Of a stretch of 64,000 nt of DNA, positions 17,198 through 26,616 are shown one piece after another. The notes under the pieces are model-generated. The model was not told where the DNA came from. It was given only the letters and a program-made list of their open reading frames with translations, and searched no databases. Every line of letters starts with the position of its first letter. Positions within the stretch are counted from its first letter, which is position 1. Both the position numbers and the translations under genes were made by a program. This DNA is from Bog-756 sp963741055 (GTDB lineage Bacteria > Actinomycetota > Acidimicrobiia > Acidimicrobiales > RAAP-2): contig CAVUGU010000014.1 of NCBI GenBank assembly GCA_963741055.1, positions 186,001 through 250,000 of the forward strand, read 5' to 3'.

Positions 17198-18190
17198 ATG
17201 ACGACCACTGCACCCGCCCGGGGAGACGGCCGGGCTCCTGCGCAAGAGGCCATCATCCGCACGGTCGACCTGACCAAGGTGTACGCGGGGATGCACGTCC
17301 CCGCGGTCGACCAGCTGAACCTCGAGGTCGCCGCGGGAGAGATCTTCGGGCTGCTCGGCCCGAACGGCGCGGGAAAGACGACCACCGCGGGAATGCTGAC
17401 CACCCGGGTGGTGCCGACCTCGGGCCGGGCGTTCGTCGGCGGCGTCGACCTCATCGCACATCCGGCGCTCGCCAAGCAGATCGTCGGCATCGTCAGCCAG
17501 CAGAACACCTTGGACCGGCAGCTCACCGTCTGGGAGAACCTCTACTTCCACGGCCGGCTGTTCGGGATCCCCGCCGCAGAATCGCGACGAATCGCGACCG
17601 ACCTGCTCTCGGAGTTCCAGTTGAAGGGGTGGGCCGACGCATCGGTGTACGCGCTCTCCGGCGGGATGGCACAGCGACTCATGGTCGCCCGCGCGATCTT
17701 CCACCGCCCGGCCGTGCTCTTCCTCGACGAGCCGACCGCGGGACTCGACCCGCAGAGCCGCCTCGCACTTTGGGAGCTCCTCGGAGAGCTCAACGCCGAC
17801 GGACAGACCATCCTGCTCACGACCCACTACATGGAGGAGGCCGATCAGCTCTGCGGTCGGGTCGCGATCATGGACCAGGGCCACATCCTCGCCCTCGACG
17901 CGCCGGCCGAGCTCAAGCGGGTGGTGGACGCCGACACCATCGTGACGGTCCTCGCCGACGGTGATTCCGCCGAGCTCGCGAGGGTGCTCTCCGAGGCGGT
18001 GCAGGGAGTGACCCGTACCCGTGTCGTCGAGGGCGGCGCGGAGCTCCACGTGAAGGGCAAAGACCGGCTGCTCCCGACCGTGGTCAACGCGGCGGAGCGG
18101 GCGGGTCTGCCGATCGTCGACGTGTCGGTCTCCGAGCCGACCCTCGAGACGGTCTTCATCAACCTCACCGGCAGGGAGCTGCGCGAGTAA
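17198..18190 (+). CDS. ABC exporter ATP-binding protein (DrrA-like)
   Basis: A 330-residue ATPase. Walker A GLLGPNGAGKTTTAGMLTTR (about residue 52), Q-loop GIVSQQNTLD, signature ALSGGMAQRLMVARAI, Walker B AVLFLDEPTAGLDPQSR, switch His in LTTHYMEEADQL. The C-terminal 90 residues (LETVFINLTGRELRE ending) are the DrrA-type extension that contacts the permease. It powers export of a drug-like or lipid substrate through the next gene, whose ATG overlaps this stop by one base (TAATG). The substrate is unknown. The fairly long polar N-terminus is not conserved. Confidence 0.9.
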   Translation: MTTTAPARGDGRAPAQEAIIRTVDLTKVYAGMHVPAVDQLNLEVAAGEIFGLLGPNGAGKTTTAGMLTTRVVPTSGRAFVGGVDLIAHPALAKQIVGIVSQQNTLDRQLTVWENLYFHGRLFGIPAAESRRIATDLLSEFQLKGWADASVYALSGGMAQRLMVARAIFHRPAVLFLDEPTAGLDPQSRLALWELLGELNADGQTILLTTHYMEEADQLCGRVAIMDQGHILALDAPAELKRVVDADTIVTVLADGDSAELARVLSEAVQGVTRTRVVEGGAELHVKGKDRLLPTVVNAAERAGLPIVDVSVSEPTLETVFINLTGRELRE

Positions 18191-19071
18191 TGGCCGCGGT
18201 CGAGGCCCACCCGCGCACTCCGATGGTCGAGTCGAGCCCCGCGCGCAGCACCTTCGAAGCCAGCCGCACCGCGTTGTGGGCGCTGATCCTCCGCGACCTG
18301 GTGGTCCTCCGCAAGCACCTGGTCGAGTTCGTGATCCGGACGATCGTGCAGCCGTTCCTGCTCTGCTTCGTCTTCCTCTACGTCTTCCCGAAGATCGGCC
18401 AGGGCATCGGCGGTTCGGGCAACCCGGCGGCCGAATCGGCGTTCGCCACGGTGCTCATCCCCGGCGTGGTCGGGATCTCGATCCTGTTCCAGGGCGTGCA
18501 GTCGGTCGCTCTGATCATGTCCCAAGAGTTCGGATTCACCCGCGAGATCGAGGACCGGGTTCAGGCCCCTTGCCCGATCTGGTTGGTGGCGATGGCCAAG
18601 GTCCTCTCCGGGGCGGCCCAGGGGCTGCTCTCGGCGATCATCGTGTTGTTGATCGCGCCGGTGGTCCACGCGAAGGGCGTCGAGGCCCACATCCACCTCC
18701 ACTGGTGGATCATCGTCACCCTGACCCCGATCGCGTGTGTCGCAATGGCCTCGCTCGGACTGCTCCTCGGTACGAGCTTCGAGCCGCGCAACATCGGGCT
18801 CATGTTCGGCTTCATCATCCTTCCGGTGACCTTCCTCGGCGGGACCTACTACCAGTGGACGCGGCTGGCATCGGTCAAGATCGGCACCGTCCACTGGCTC
18901 CAGATCCTCGTGCTCATCAACCCGTTGATCTATGTCAACGAGGGGATGCGGGCCGCCCTCACCGACGCGCCCCACATGCACCTCTACGTCGTCTACCCGG
19001 TGCTCATCGGGTTCCTCGCTCTCTTCCTCGGGCTCGGGTTGCGCAACTTCCGGAGGCGGGTGCTGTCCTGA
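18190..19071 (+). CDS. ABC-2 type exporter permease
   Basis: A 293-residue integral membrane protein of the ABC-2/DrrB type with about six hydrophobic segments, for example VQPFLLCFVFLYVFPKI, LLSAIIVLLIAPVV, WWIIVTLTPIACVAMASLGL, IGLMFGFIILPVTFLGGTYY and VYPVLIGFLALFLGLGLRNF. The motif region GFIILPVTFLGGTYYQWTRL is typical of DrrB-like permeases. It is translationally coupled to the ATPase gene, forming a two-component exporter. The 26 residues before the first helix are polar and presumably cytoplasmic. Confidence 0.88.
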   Translation: MAAVEAHPRTPMVESSPARSTFEASRTALWALILRDLVVLRKHLVEFVIRTIVQPFLLCFVFLYVFPKIGQGIGGSGNPAAESAFATVLIPGVVGISILFQGVQSVALIMSQEFGFTREIEDRVQAPCPIWLVAMAKVLSGAAQGLLSAIIVLLIAPVVHAKGVEAHIHLHWWIIVTLTPIACVAMASLGLLLGTSFEPRNIGLMFGFIILPVTFLGGTYYQWTRLASVKIGTVHWLQILVLINPLIYVNEGMRAALTDAPHMHLYVVYPVLIGFLALFLGLGLRNFRRRVLS

Positions 19072-19169
19072 GACCGGACGGTTCGAGGGCCGCCGTGACC
19101 GGTCGTTCCGGCCGCGGGAAGTGCCGCGCGCAGGAGCTCGACACGGGTGGCCGGAGGGTCCCCGACCGG

Positions 19170-19175
19170 TAGGCT
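19170..19175 (+). promoter_or_regulatory. Possible -10 box for the lpdA-E2-lip operon
   Basis: TAGGCT lies 32 bases before ATG 19208 in a 136-base spacer, leaving a short leader. No strong -35 is seen. Confidence 0.35.
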
Positions 19176-19207
19176 TGCCGCGTTTCCCGCACGCGATCGA
19201 CGACCCC

Positions 19208-20704
19208 ATGGAGGTGGTTCACACGGCACCCGAAGCGGCAGCGCAGGTGACGGCACCTGGGGGAGTCGGAGGGGGAGAGAGCGGGTCGCAGACCTTCGAC
19301 GTCGTGGTGATCGGTGGCGGTCCGGGCGGGTACGCGGCGGCTCTGTACGGAGCGTCGGCCGGACTGTCGATCGCCATCGTCGAGAGGGAGAAAGTCGGCG
19401 GCACCTGCCTTCATCGCGGCTGCATTCCGGCGAAGGAGTTCTTGGAGACCGCGGCCGTGTACCGGACGGTCAGCGGTTCGGCCGAGTTCGGCATCCGTGC
19501 TTCGGCCGATCCGAGCGAACCGGTCGTCGAGTTCGCGGTGAGCCAGAAGCGCAAGCAGCAGGTGGTCGAACAGCTCTACAACGGGCTCGCCGGCCTGCTG
19601 AAGGGCCGGAAAGTGACCACCTTCGACGGGACCGGTGTGCTGCTGCCGGGGCGGCGGGTGCGGGTCACCGGCGGAGACGGGTCGACGACGGAGATCGCAG
19701 GTACCCACGTGGTCCTCGCAGCGGGATCGGTACCCCGAACCATCCCGGGCTTCGAGATCGACGGGAGGCTGGTGGTCACCTCCGACGAATTCCTGTCGCT
19801 CGAAGAGCTCCCGTCGACCGCGGCGATCATCGGAGGGGGCGTCATCGGTTGCGAGTTCGCCTCGCTTCTCTCCGACCTCGGCACCGGCGTGACCATCTTC
19901 GAGGCGCTGCCGTCACTGCTGCACGGATGTGACGACGACCTGATCAGGGTGGTGGCGCGGTCGTTCCGGCGACGGGGCATCGACGTCAAGGTCGGCGCGA
20001 CGTTGCAGGGCCACGCTCCGCTGCCCGCCGGTGGGGGAACCGTCCTCTCCTATAACGACGGCGAGCAGCTCGAGGCCGAGATGGTCATCGTGTCGGTCGG
20101 CCGCCGCCCGTGGAGCGACGGCCTCCTCGCGGACGGAACCGGAGTCGCGGTCGACGGTCGTGGCTTCGTGAACGTGGACGAACGGATGCGGACCTCCGCA
20201 GAGGGGGTGTGGGCGGTCGGCGACATCGTCGCAACGCCCCAGCTCGCCCACGTCGGGTTCGCCGAAGCGATCGTCGCGATCAAGGGCATCCTCGGCGAGC
20301 CGGCCCTCCCGGTCGACTACGGGCGGGTGCCCTGGGCCATCTACTGCCACCCCGAGGTGGCCTTCGCCGGGCTCACCGAGGAGGCGGCCCGCGAGGCGGG
20401 CTACGACGTCGTGGTGAAGAAGGATCCTTTCGGCGGGAACAGCCGCGCGCGGATCCTCGGCGATACCGAAGGACTGGTCAAGGTCGTCGCCGAGCGAACC
20501 GCCGACGGCGGCGCCGGCAAGGTGCTCGGCGTCCACCTGGTCGGCCCGTGGGTGACCGAGCTGCTCGGCGCGGGCTATCTGGCCGTCAACTGGGAGGCGA
20601 CCGCGCAGGAAGTGGCGCAGTTCCTCCAGCCACACCCATCTCTGTCGGAGACGTTCGGCGAGACCATGCTGGCGCTGACCGGAAGGGGGCTCCACCTTGC
20701 CTGA
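19208..20704 (+). CDS. lpdA: Dihydrolipoyl dehydrogenase (E3)
   Basis: A 498-residue flavoprotein that reoxidises the dihydrolipoyl arm of E2 and makes NADH. FAD site VVVIGGGPGGYAAALYGASA, redox disulfide GGTCLHRGCIPAKEFLETA (two Cys four residues apart), NAD site AAIIGGGVIGCEFASLLSDL, second FAD segment VWAVGDIVATPQLAHVGFAE, and the catalytic His-Glu pair in FLQPHPSLSETFGETMLAL near the end. About 25 extra residues precede the FAD fold. The stop overlaps the TTG start of the E2 gene, and lipB/lipA follow, so this is a 2-oxoacid dehydrogenase/lipoylation operon. Confidence 0.93.
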   Translation: MEVVHTAPEAAAQVTAPGGVGGGESGSQTFDVVVIGGGPGGYAAALYGASAGLSIAIVEREKVGGTCLHRGCIPAKEFLETAAVYRTVSGSAEFGIRASADPSEPVVEFAVSQKRKQQVVEQLYNGLAGLLKGRKVTTFDGTGVLLPGRRVRVTGGDGSTTEIAGTHVVLAAGSVPRTIPGFEIDGRLVVTSDEFLSLEELPSTAAIIGGGVIGCEFASLLSDLGTGVTIFEALPSLLHGCDDDLIRVVARSFRRRGIDVKVGATLQGHAPLPAGGGTVLSYNDGEQLEAEMVIVSVGRRPWSDGLLADGTGVAVDGRGFVNVDERMRTSAEGVWAVGDIVATPQLAHVGFAEAIVAIKGILGEPALPVDYGRVPWAIYCHPEVAFAGLTEEAAREAGYDVVVKKDPFGGNSRARILGDTEGLVKVVAERTADGGAGKVLGVHLVGPWVTELLGAGYLAVNWEATAQEVAQFLQPHPSLSETFGETMLALTGRGLHLA

Positions 20705-22360
20705 CGTGACGATGCCCCAATTGGGCGAGACCGTGACCGAGGGGACCATCACCAAATGGTTCAAGGCGGTCGGGGACACGGTCGCGCGTGACGAGCCACT
20801 CTTCGAAGTCTCGACCGACAAGGTCGACTCGGAAGTCCCTTCGCCGGCGGCCGGCGTACTGACGGCGATCCTCGTCGAAGAGGGCGACACGGTCGACGTA
20901 GGAGCCAAACTGGCGGTGATCGGCGACGAAGCGTCCGCGGTCGGCGAGGCGCCCACGAGCAGTCCTGCGCCTGCGAGTGCACCGGCCCCGGCGCGTGCCC
21001 CTCGGTCGAGGACGCGATCGGTTCGCTTCCCGACGAACCTGCGGTCCGTCCGACCGGTGAGGCTCCGCCGGCTGCTCCTTTCGCTGCTCCTGCTCCACCG
21101 CCGGCTGCGGCTCCGCCGACTCCACCGCCGGCTCCAGCACCGCCGACTCCTCCTGCCCGCCGCTCCCGCTCCACCGCCGGCCGCATCGCCAGAGCCCGGT
21201 GCAGCGGCTCCCCTCGGACCTTCCAACGGTCCGGTTCTCCTCCGCGGGCACCGTCTTGTCGCCCGTCGTCCGCAAGCTGCTCTCGGAGAACGAGATCGAC
21301 CCGAGCACCGTCCCCGGCACGGGCCTCGGCGGACGTATCACCAGAAGCGACGCCGAGAGTGCGATCGCTGCGCGGGGTCGACCTGCGGCGACCGCGTCAC
21401 GTTCCGCGCCGGAACCGCCTGCGCCTCTCCAGCTCCGCCCCCGCTGCGTCGCCAGCTCCCGCCACACCGGTCGCACCTGCCGCTCCACCCGTCGCTCCAC
21501 CACCCACGCCGGCGTCTTTCGAGCCCGCGGCACCGCCCTCCCCCTCGAACGAACCGTCGCCGGTGCCGAGCATCGTGGGACGCGCCACCCCGCCTCCATT
21601 CGGTCGAACCCCGATCGGCGAGGAACCGCCGGGCCGAGGTGCGGTGGTTCGGGACGAGATCGTCCCGTTCAACAACATCCGTCGGCGAACCGCCGAGCAC
21701 ATGGTTCGCTCCAAGGCGACGTCACCTCACACACTGATGGTCCGCGAGATCGACTACGAACGGGTCGAGCAGGTGCGGCGCTCCTTCGGCGACCGCTTCC
21801 GAGAGGAAGAGGGCTTCGGCTTGAGCTACTTGCCCTTCGCAGCCCGCGCGGCGGTCGAGGCGCTCGACGAGTATCCCCATCTCAACGCCTCGGTCGGCGA
21901 CGATGCGCTCATCGTCCACCACGGCGTCAATCTCGGCATCGCGGTCGATCTCGACAACCAGGGACTCATCGTGCCGGTCGTGCACGGAGCAGAAGAGCTC
22001 AATCTGAGAGGGATGGCCCGGCGCATCCACGACCTTGCCGACCGGGCCCGGACCAAGCGGTTGAGCCTCGACGACATCAGCGGGGGCACGTTCTCCATCA
22101 CCAACGCCGGACCGTTCGGGACCCTGATCACCGGAGCGATCATCAACCAGCCACAGGTTGCGATTCTGTCGACCGACGGGGTCTCGAGACGGCCGGTCGT
22201 CATCGCGCTCCCCGACGGGGGCGAAGCGATCGGCATTCACTCGGTCGGTCTCGTCGCGATGAACTTCGACCATCGAGCAGTGGACGGTGCCTACGTGGCC
22301 CGCTTCCTCGCGCGACTGGCGGAGATCCTCGACGACCGCGACTGGGTCGGAGAGCTCTAG
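20697..22360 (+). CDS. sucB: Dihydrolipoamide acyltransferase (E2), frameshifted in linkers
   Basis: E2 of a 2-oxoacid dehydrogenase complex. The lipoyl domain (MPDVTMPQLGETVTEGTITK; lipoyl Lys in EVSTDKVDSEV) is in frame with TTG 20697, which gives the standard MPxVTMPQLGE start. The subunit-binding domain (VLSPVVRKLLSENEID, GTGLGGRITRSD) and catalytic domain (LMVREIDYERVE, NLGIAVDLDNQGLIVPVVHG, AMNFDHRAVDGAYVARFLAR with its active His) lie in other frames. At least two shifts sit in the GC-rich Pro/Ala linkers (about 21,000-21,200 and 21,380-21,430). It could serve pyruvate, 2-oxoglutarate or both; aceE is in this window. Confidence 0.88.
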
Positions 22361-22397
22361 GCCTGAGTCGCACGAGCGTGAGACGGGGCAACGAGTG

Positions 22398-23100
22398 ATG
22401 AGAGTCAGATGGCTGGGTCGCGTGCCCTACGAAGAGGCTTGGGATCTCCAGCGCGCGCTCGCGACCCGTTCGACCGAGGAGTATCTGCTCCTGCTCGAGC
22501 ACCCGAGCGTCTTCACGCTCGGACGGAACGCGGTCGAGGCCAACGTGCTGGTCGACCCGGCAAGCGTCGGAGCCGAGGCAATACGGGTCGACCGCGGCGG
22601 CGACGTGACCTACCACGGGCCCGGCCAACTGATCGGCTACCCGATCCGATCGGTCGGTCCCGGTCCTCACACCGGTACGGCTCACGTGCACCAGGTGGAG
22701 CAGGTGGTCATCGACGCGCTGGTCGCACTCGGGCTCCCGCTTTCCGACGTCGGCAGGTTGGCCGGATTTCCCGGGGTGTGGGTCGGCCTCGACCCGACGG
22801 GCGCCGGACCGCTCGATCAGACCCCGCAAGATCTGTGCGATCGGCGTCCGTTCGGGTCGGGGCCGCACCACCCACGGTTTCGCCCTCAACGTCCACACCG
22901 ACCTCACGATGTTCGGCCACATCGTCCCCTGCGGGATTCCCGACAAGCCGGCCACTTCGCTCGCGGCGGAGGGCTTCGAGGTCACCATGAGCGACGTCGT
23001 GGAGAAGGTCCTCGCCGCGGCCGAGCCTCTGTGGGGTCCCTTCGAGGACGTGCAGCGGGTCACCGAAGCGACCGGCGCCTTCCCGGAGAGGGTCGATCCA
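22398..23100 (+). CDS. lipB: Octanoyltransferase LipB domain (frameshifted; apparently fused to LipA)
   Basis: LipB moves octanoate from acyl carrier protein to the lipoyl domains of E2 and similar proteins. ATG 22398 opens MRVRWLGRVPYEEAWDLQRA; then LLLEHPSVFTLGR, the His-containing core VDRGGDVTYHGPGQLIGYP and GFPGVWVGLD. A shift in the C run at 22822-22825 moves the rest to another frame: the catalytic Lys in RKICAIGVRSGRGRTTHGFA and the active Cys in HIVPCGIPDKPATSLAAEGF. Helical C-terminal residues run to about 23,070. No stop occurs in any frame from 22,991 to 23,349, so the reading continues directly into LipA. The end given here is a domain boundary, not a stop. Confidence 0.85.
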
Positions 23101-24075
23101 CCGCCGGTCGCGGTCACCATCGGCCGAGACCGTCCGCTCGACGTCCGGCTCCGGCGCGCGGGAGTCGAACCGGCCCAGGGGCTCCCGGTCGCTGCGCGCA
23201 AACCCGAATGGCTTCGGGTCGAGGCCCGGACGACCGAGCGGTTCCTCGGCGTCCAGCACGACCTCCCGATCTCCAACTGGTCACCGTCTGCCACGAGGCA
23301 GGCTGCCCCAACATCTTCGAGTGCTGGGCAGCGGGCACCGCCACCTTCATGATCAACGGCGCTCGGTGCACACGGTCCTGTGCCTTCTGCCAGGTCGACA
23401 CCGCCCATCCCCTCCCGCTCGATCCGACCGAGCCGGCGCGGGTGGCGGAAGCCGTGGCACGGATGGGTCTCGTCCACGCAGTGGTCACCTGTGTCGCCCG
23501 TGACGACCTACCCGACGGAGGCGCGGGCGCCTTCGCCGAAACCATCGGGGCGATCCGTGACCATTCGCCGGGAACCACCGTCGAGGTGCTGATCTCGGAC
23601 TGCAAAGGCGACATGCGGTCGCTCGAAACCGTCTTCGACGCTCGACCCGACGTGCTCAACCACAACATCGAGACCGTGGCCCGTCTCCAGCGAGCAGTGC
23701 GACCCTCCGCGGGGTACGCGCGCAGCCTCGCGGTCCTCGCCCGGGCCAAGAACGCCGGGCTCGACCGCCAAGTCGGGGATCATCGTGGGGATGGGAGAGG
23801 AACGCGGCGAAGTGCTCGCCACCCTCGCGGATCTCCGAGCCGTCGGCGTGGACCTGGTCACCGTCGGTCAGTACCTCCGACCGAGCTCCCGCCATCTGCC
23901 GGTGGCGCGTTGGTGGACACCCGAGGAATTCGAAGCGATCCGTGAGGCCGGAATGGCGATGGGTTTCGCGCACGTCCAGGCATCCCCTTTGACCCGCTCG
24001 AGCTATCACGCGCGCGAGGCCGCCGAGCGCTCCGCCGCTACCCAGGCGGCGCGACCCGTCGCGCTGGAGGCCTGA
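23101..24075 (+). CDS. lipA: Lipoyl synthase LipA domain (frameshifted)
   Basis: Radical SAM enzyme inserting two sulfurs into protein-bound octanoyl groups. AARKPEWLRVEAR (about 23,195) is the usual N-terminal motif. After a missing C near 23265-23267 the core follows: VTVCHEAGCPNIFECW (auxiliary-cluster cysteines), GARCTRSCAFCQVDT (radical SAM CxxxCxxC), VARDDLPDGGAGAF, HNIETVARLQRAVRPSAGY. An extra base near 23,763 breaks the usual KSG(I/L)xxGxGE motif, and SGIIVGMGEERGEV continues in the next frame with QYLRPSSRHLPVARWW and the terminal Arg-Ser-Ser-Tyr (LTRSSYHAREAA). No own start codon is evident. The stop overlaps the next ATG (TGATG). Confidence 0.87.
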
Positions 24076-25225
24076 TGGACGCTCTCAACGAGCCGTCGGT
24101 CGCGGCGCGCCGCCTGCGAATGCTGCGGGTGCGGGAGCGGATGGGTGAGCTCGACGTCGACGCGCTCCTGCTCTCGTTCGGCGCGGACCTGCCGTGGTTG
24201 ACCGGTTACACGGCGATGCCACTCGAACGTCTGACCATGCTCGTCCTGCGGCGGTCAGGTGACCCGGTGCTCGTGGTGCCGGCACTCGAGGCACCACGGG
24301 TTCGCCACGCCGGCGACCTGTTCACCCTCGAGTCCTGGGGCGATTCGGAGGATCCGATCGACCTGGTCTGCTCGCTGCTCGGAAAGCGTGAGGCGTCTCC
24401 GCTGCGCCTCGGGATCTCGGATCGCTCGTGGGCGAGCACCGCCCTCGCGTTTCAGCGCCGGCTGACCACTTCGGAGTTCGTGGAGGCCTCGACGGTCACC
24501 GCCCCGCTCCGAGCCGTCAAGGACGAAGTCGAGATCGAAGCGCTCCGGACCGCCGGCGCTGCGGCCGACCGGGTCGCCACTGCCCTGCAGCGGGGCGAGA
24601 TCGGACTGATCGGCCGGAGCGAGGCGGCGGTGTCCGCCGATCTCGCCGGCCGGCTCCTCGCCGAAGGCCATCAACACGTCAACTTCGCGATCGTCGGAAG
24701 CGGACCCAACGCGGCAAGTCCCCATCACGAGCCCGGACCGAGAGTCATCCGGCCCGGAGAGACGGTCGTCTGCGACTTCGGCGGGAGTTACGCGGTCGAC
24801 GACGACGTCGGTTACTGCTCCGACATCACCCGCACGGTCGTGACCGGTCCGCCGTCGGACGAGATCACCCGGTGTTACCAGGTGCTCGCGGCGGCTCAGG
24901 CGGCAGCGGTGACGGCTGCCCGAGCAGGTGTCGCGGCCAGGACGTCGATCGGGTGGCCAGAGAGGTCATCGACGACGCAGGACTCGGAGAGCACTTCTTC
25001 CATCGGACCGGTCACGGGATCGGCATCGAGGAGCACGAGGACCCCTATCTCGTCGCGGGAAACCCGCAGCCGCTCCAACCCGGGCATGCGTTCTCGGTGG
25101 AGCCGGGCATCTATATGGAAGGGCGCTTCGGCATGCGGCTGGAGGACATCGTGATCGTGGGCGAGGACGGCTCTCCCGAGCCACTCAACTCGGCCGAACA
25201 CGACCTCGCCGTCGTCGAGGCGTAG
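24075..25225 (+). CDS. M24 family metallopeptidase (Xaa-Pro aminopeptidase-like), frameshifted
   Basis: About 383 residues with the creatinase-like N-domain and pita-bread catalytic domain. Metal ligands: Asp in TVVCDFGGSYAVDDDVGYCS, Asp in SDITRTVVTG, His in FFHRTGHGIGIEEHEDP, Glu in FSVEPGIYMEGRFG and Glu in RLEDIVIVGEDG. The frame changes near 24937-24938, where one C seems missing (restoring it gives GVAAQDVDRVAREVIDDAG). Such enzymes remove N-terminal residues before proline. ATG 24075 overlaps the LipA stop, so it belongs to the lpdA-E2-lip operon, though its role there is unclear. Confidence 0.85.
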
Positions 25226-25277
25226 CAACCGTCGCTTCCTCGTCGAGTCGAGCTGGTCAGGGATCGGAGCAGCCAAC

Positions 25278-26003
25278 GTGGATCTGGGCATCGAGGGAAA
25301 GACCGCACTGGTCACCGCTGCCTCGCGTGGCCTCGGCAGGGCCACGGCCGAGGCACTGGTCGCCGAGGGTGTGCGGGTGATGATCACCGCACGAGACGCC
25401 GACGTCCTCGAGCAGACTCGCTCCGAGCTGACGGCCGGAGGAGCAGAGGTCGAGGCAACGGCCGAGGACGTCACCGATCCCGCGGCGCCGGCCCGGCTGG
25501 TGGCGGCCACACGAGCGGCCTTCGGGAGTGTGGACATCGTGATCGCGAACGCCGGTGGCCCGCCGCCCGGACGGGCGTTCGACGTGGACGACGCGGCCCT
25601 CGAAGCGGCCCTCAACGCGAACCTCCTCTCGTCGATCCGACTGGCCCGCGAGGCGCTCCCCTCCATGCGCGAGCACGGATGGGGTCGGATCTGCTGCATC
25701 ACCTCCTACTCGATCGTGCAGGCGATCCCGGTCCTCGCGCTCTCGACCACCGCGCGGGCCGGACTGCACGCGTGGGCCAAGGGTGCGGCGCAGGACCTCG
25801 CCCACGAGGGAAGCGGCGTGACCTTGAACGTGATCTGCCCGGGCCCGCACGCGACCGACCGGATGCGCGAGCTCGGTGGTGGTGGCGTCATGGGCGATCC
25901 GGGGGACTTCGGAAGGATCGTCGCCTTCCTCTGTTCTCAGTCGGCGCGCTTCGTCAACGGGATCGCGCTGGTCGTCGACGGGGGAGAGACGCTGGCGCTG
26001 TAG
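25278..26003 (+). CDS. Atypical short-chain dehydrogenase lacking the Tyr/Lys pair
   Basis: A 241-residue SDR with an intact cofactor site (TALVTAASRGLGRATAEALV), NAG motif (IVIANAGGPPPG) and the active-site Ser (CCITSYSIVQAIPVLALS). Where the family has YxxxK, this protein reads LSTTARAGLHAWAKGAAQDL: Tyr is replaced by Ser/Thr and Lys by Arg/Ala. A similar subgroup exists among annotated FabG-like reductases, with an Arg in place of the Lys. It could use different chemistry or bind without catalysis. GTG 25278 is the likely start. The C-terminus VNGIALVVDGGETLAL is typical. Confidence 0.83.
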   Translation: MDLGIEGKTALVTAASRGLGRATAEALVAEGVRVMITARDADVLEQTRSELTAGGAEVEATAEDVTDPAAPARLVAATRAAFGSVDIVIANAGGPPPGRAFDVDDAALEAALNANLLSSIRLAREALPSMREHGWGRICCITSYSIVQAIPVLALSTTARAGLHAWAKGAAQDLAHEGSGVTLNVICPGPHATDRMRELGGGGVMGDPGDFGRIVAFLCSQSARFVNGIALVVDGGETLAL

Positions 26004-26029
26004 TCGCCTCGCGGGTCTTGCTTCGCGCC

Positions 26030-26602
26030 TCAGCCTCTCGGAGGAGGTGGAATCCGCGATGGAGGAGGCGGCGGGGGCGGGACGAGGAGCGGGAGTCCGG
26101 ATCCTCCGCTCTCGCGTCGTCGGTGCTCTCCGAACCCGGAGCGGGCGGCGGAGGTGGGAGTGGCGCGGAGCCGAAGCCTGGTGGCGGCGGCAGAGGTGCC
26201 GATCCGGGCGGTGGGGGAGCCGACCCGAAGGTGAACTCGGTGCTCGGCGAGTGTGGCGCGGGCGGACCGGGGACGGGAGGAACCGTTGCGGAGGATCGGT
26301 CCTTCTTGCGCGATCCTCGCTGTCGGCGCACTGAACGTAGAGGCCAGCGACTGCGGGCCCGAGGTCTCGGTCGCCTCGATGAGCGAGCGGCCGGGCGCCG
26401 CGCCTCCGTAGCGGGCGACGTCGTAGTTGTAGTAGCCGGCGCTCGAGGCCCTGCGCATCTTCTGTAGGTAGGCACGCCTGGCCTTCGCCACCAAGAGCGC
26501 GAGGACGAGGGCGCCTGCGAACGCGAGGATCCCGAACTCGACACTGACCCCGTGATCGCCCAAGTCGAACGCATTCATTCGGATCAATTCGACGAGTTCC
26601 AT
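26030..26602 (-). CDS. Proline-rich membrane-anchored protein (probably frameshifted)
   Basis: No named family. The N-terminus has one helix (FGILAFAGALVLALLVAKAR, about residues 23-42) followed by a basic, Tyr-containing region (RRASSAGYYNYDVARYGGA). In the annotated frame the middle is nondescript, but a neighbouring frame over about 26,110-26,300 reads STEFTFGSAPPPPGSAPLPP and PGFGSAPLPPPPPAPGSE, and the annotated frame ends LLVPPPPPPPSRIPPPPRG. The true product is therefore probably proline-rich, with two compensating indels. ATG 26602 has TACCAT eight bases upstream. A cytoplasmic proline-rich tail would suit a scaffold for protein contacts (inference). Confidence 0.55.
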   Translation of the reverse strand: MELVELIRMNAFDLGDHGVSVEFGILAFAGALVLALLVAKARRAYLQKMRRASSAGYYNYDVARYGGAAPGRSLIEATETSGPQSLASTFSAPTARIAQEGPILRNGSSRPRSARATLAEHRVHLRVGSPTARIGTSAAATRLRLRATPTSAARSGFGEHRRRESGGSGLPLLVPPPPPPPSRIPPPPRG

Positions 26603-26610
26603 CGAAATCC

Positions 26611-26616
26611 ATGGTA
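26611..26616 (-). promoter_or_regulatory. Leaderless-type -10 box for the proline-rich protein
   Basis: TACCAT on the minus strand ends eight bases before ATG 26602. It favours 26602 over the in-frame ATG at 26578. Confidence 0.45.

Noticed and set aside
16376..18049. Long minus-strand frame opposite the SDR and ABC ATPase
   Set aside because: Composition is the typical shadow pattern (Arg, Gly, Asp, His rich) with no domain; the opposite strand is coding.
20697..22360. Programmed frameshifting as the cause of the E2 breaks
   Set aside because: The breaks lie at different linker positions, need shifts in different directions and show no shared slippery site. Random indels in GC-rich repeats are simpler.
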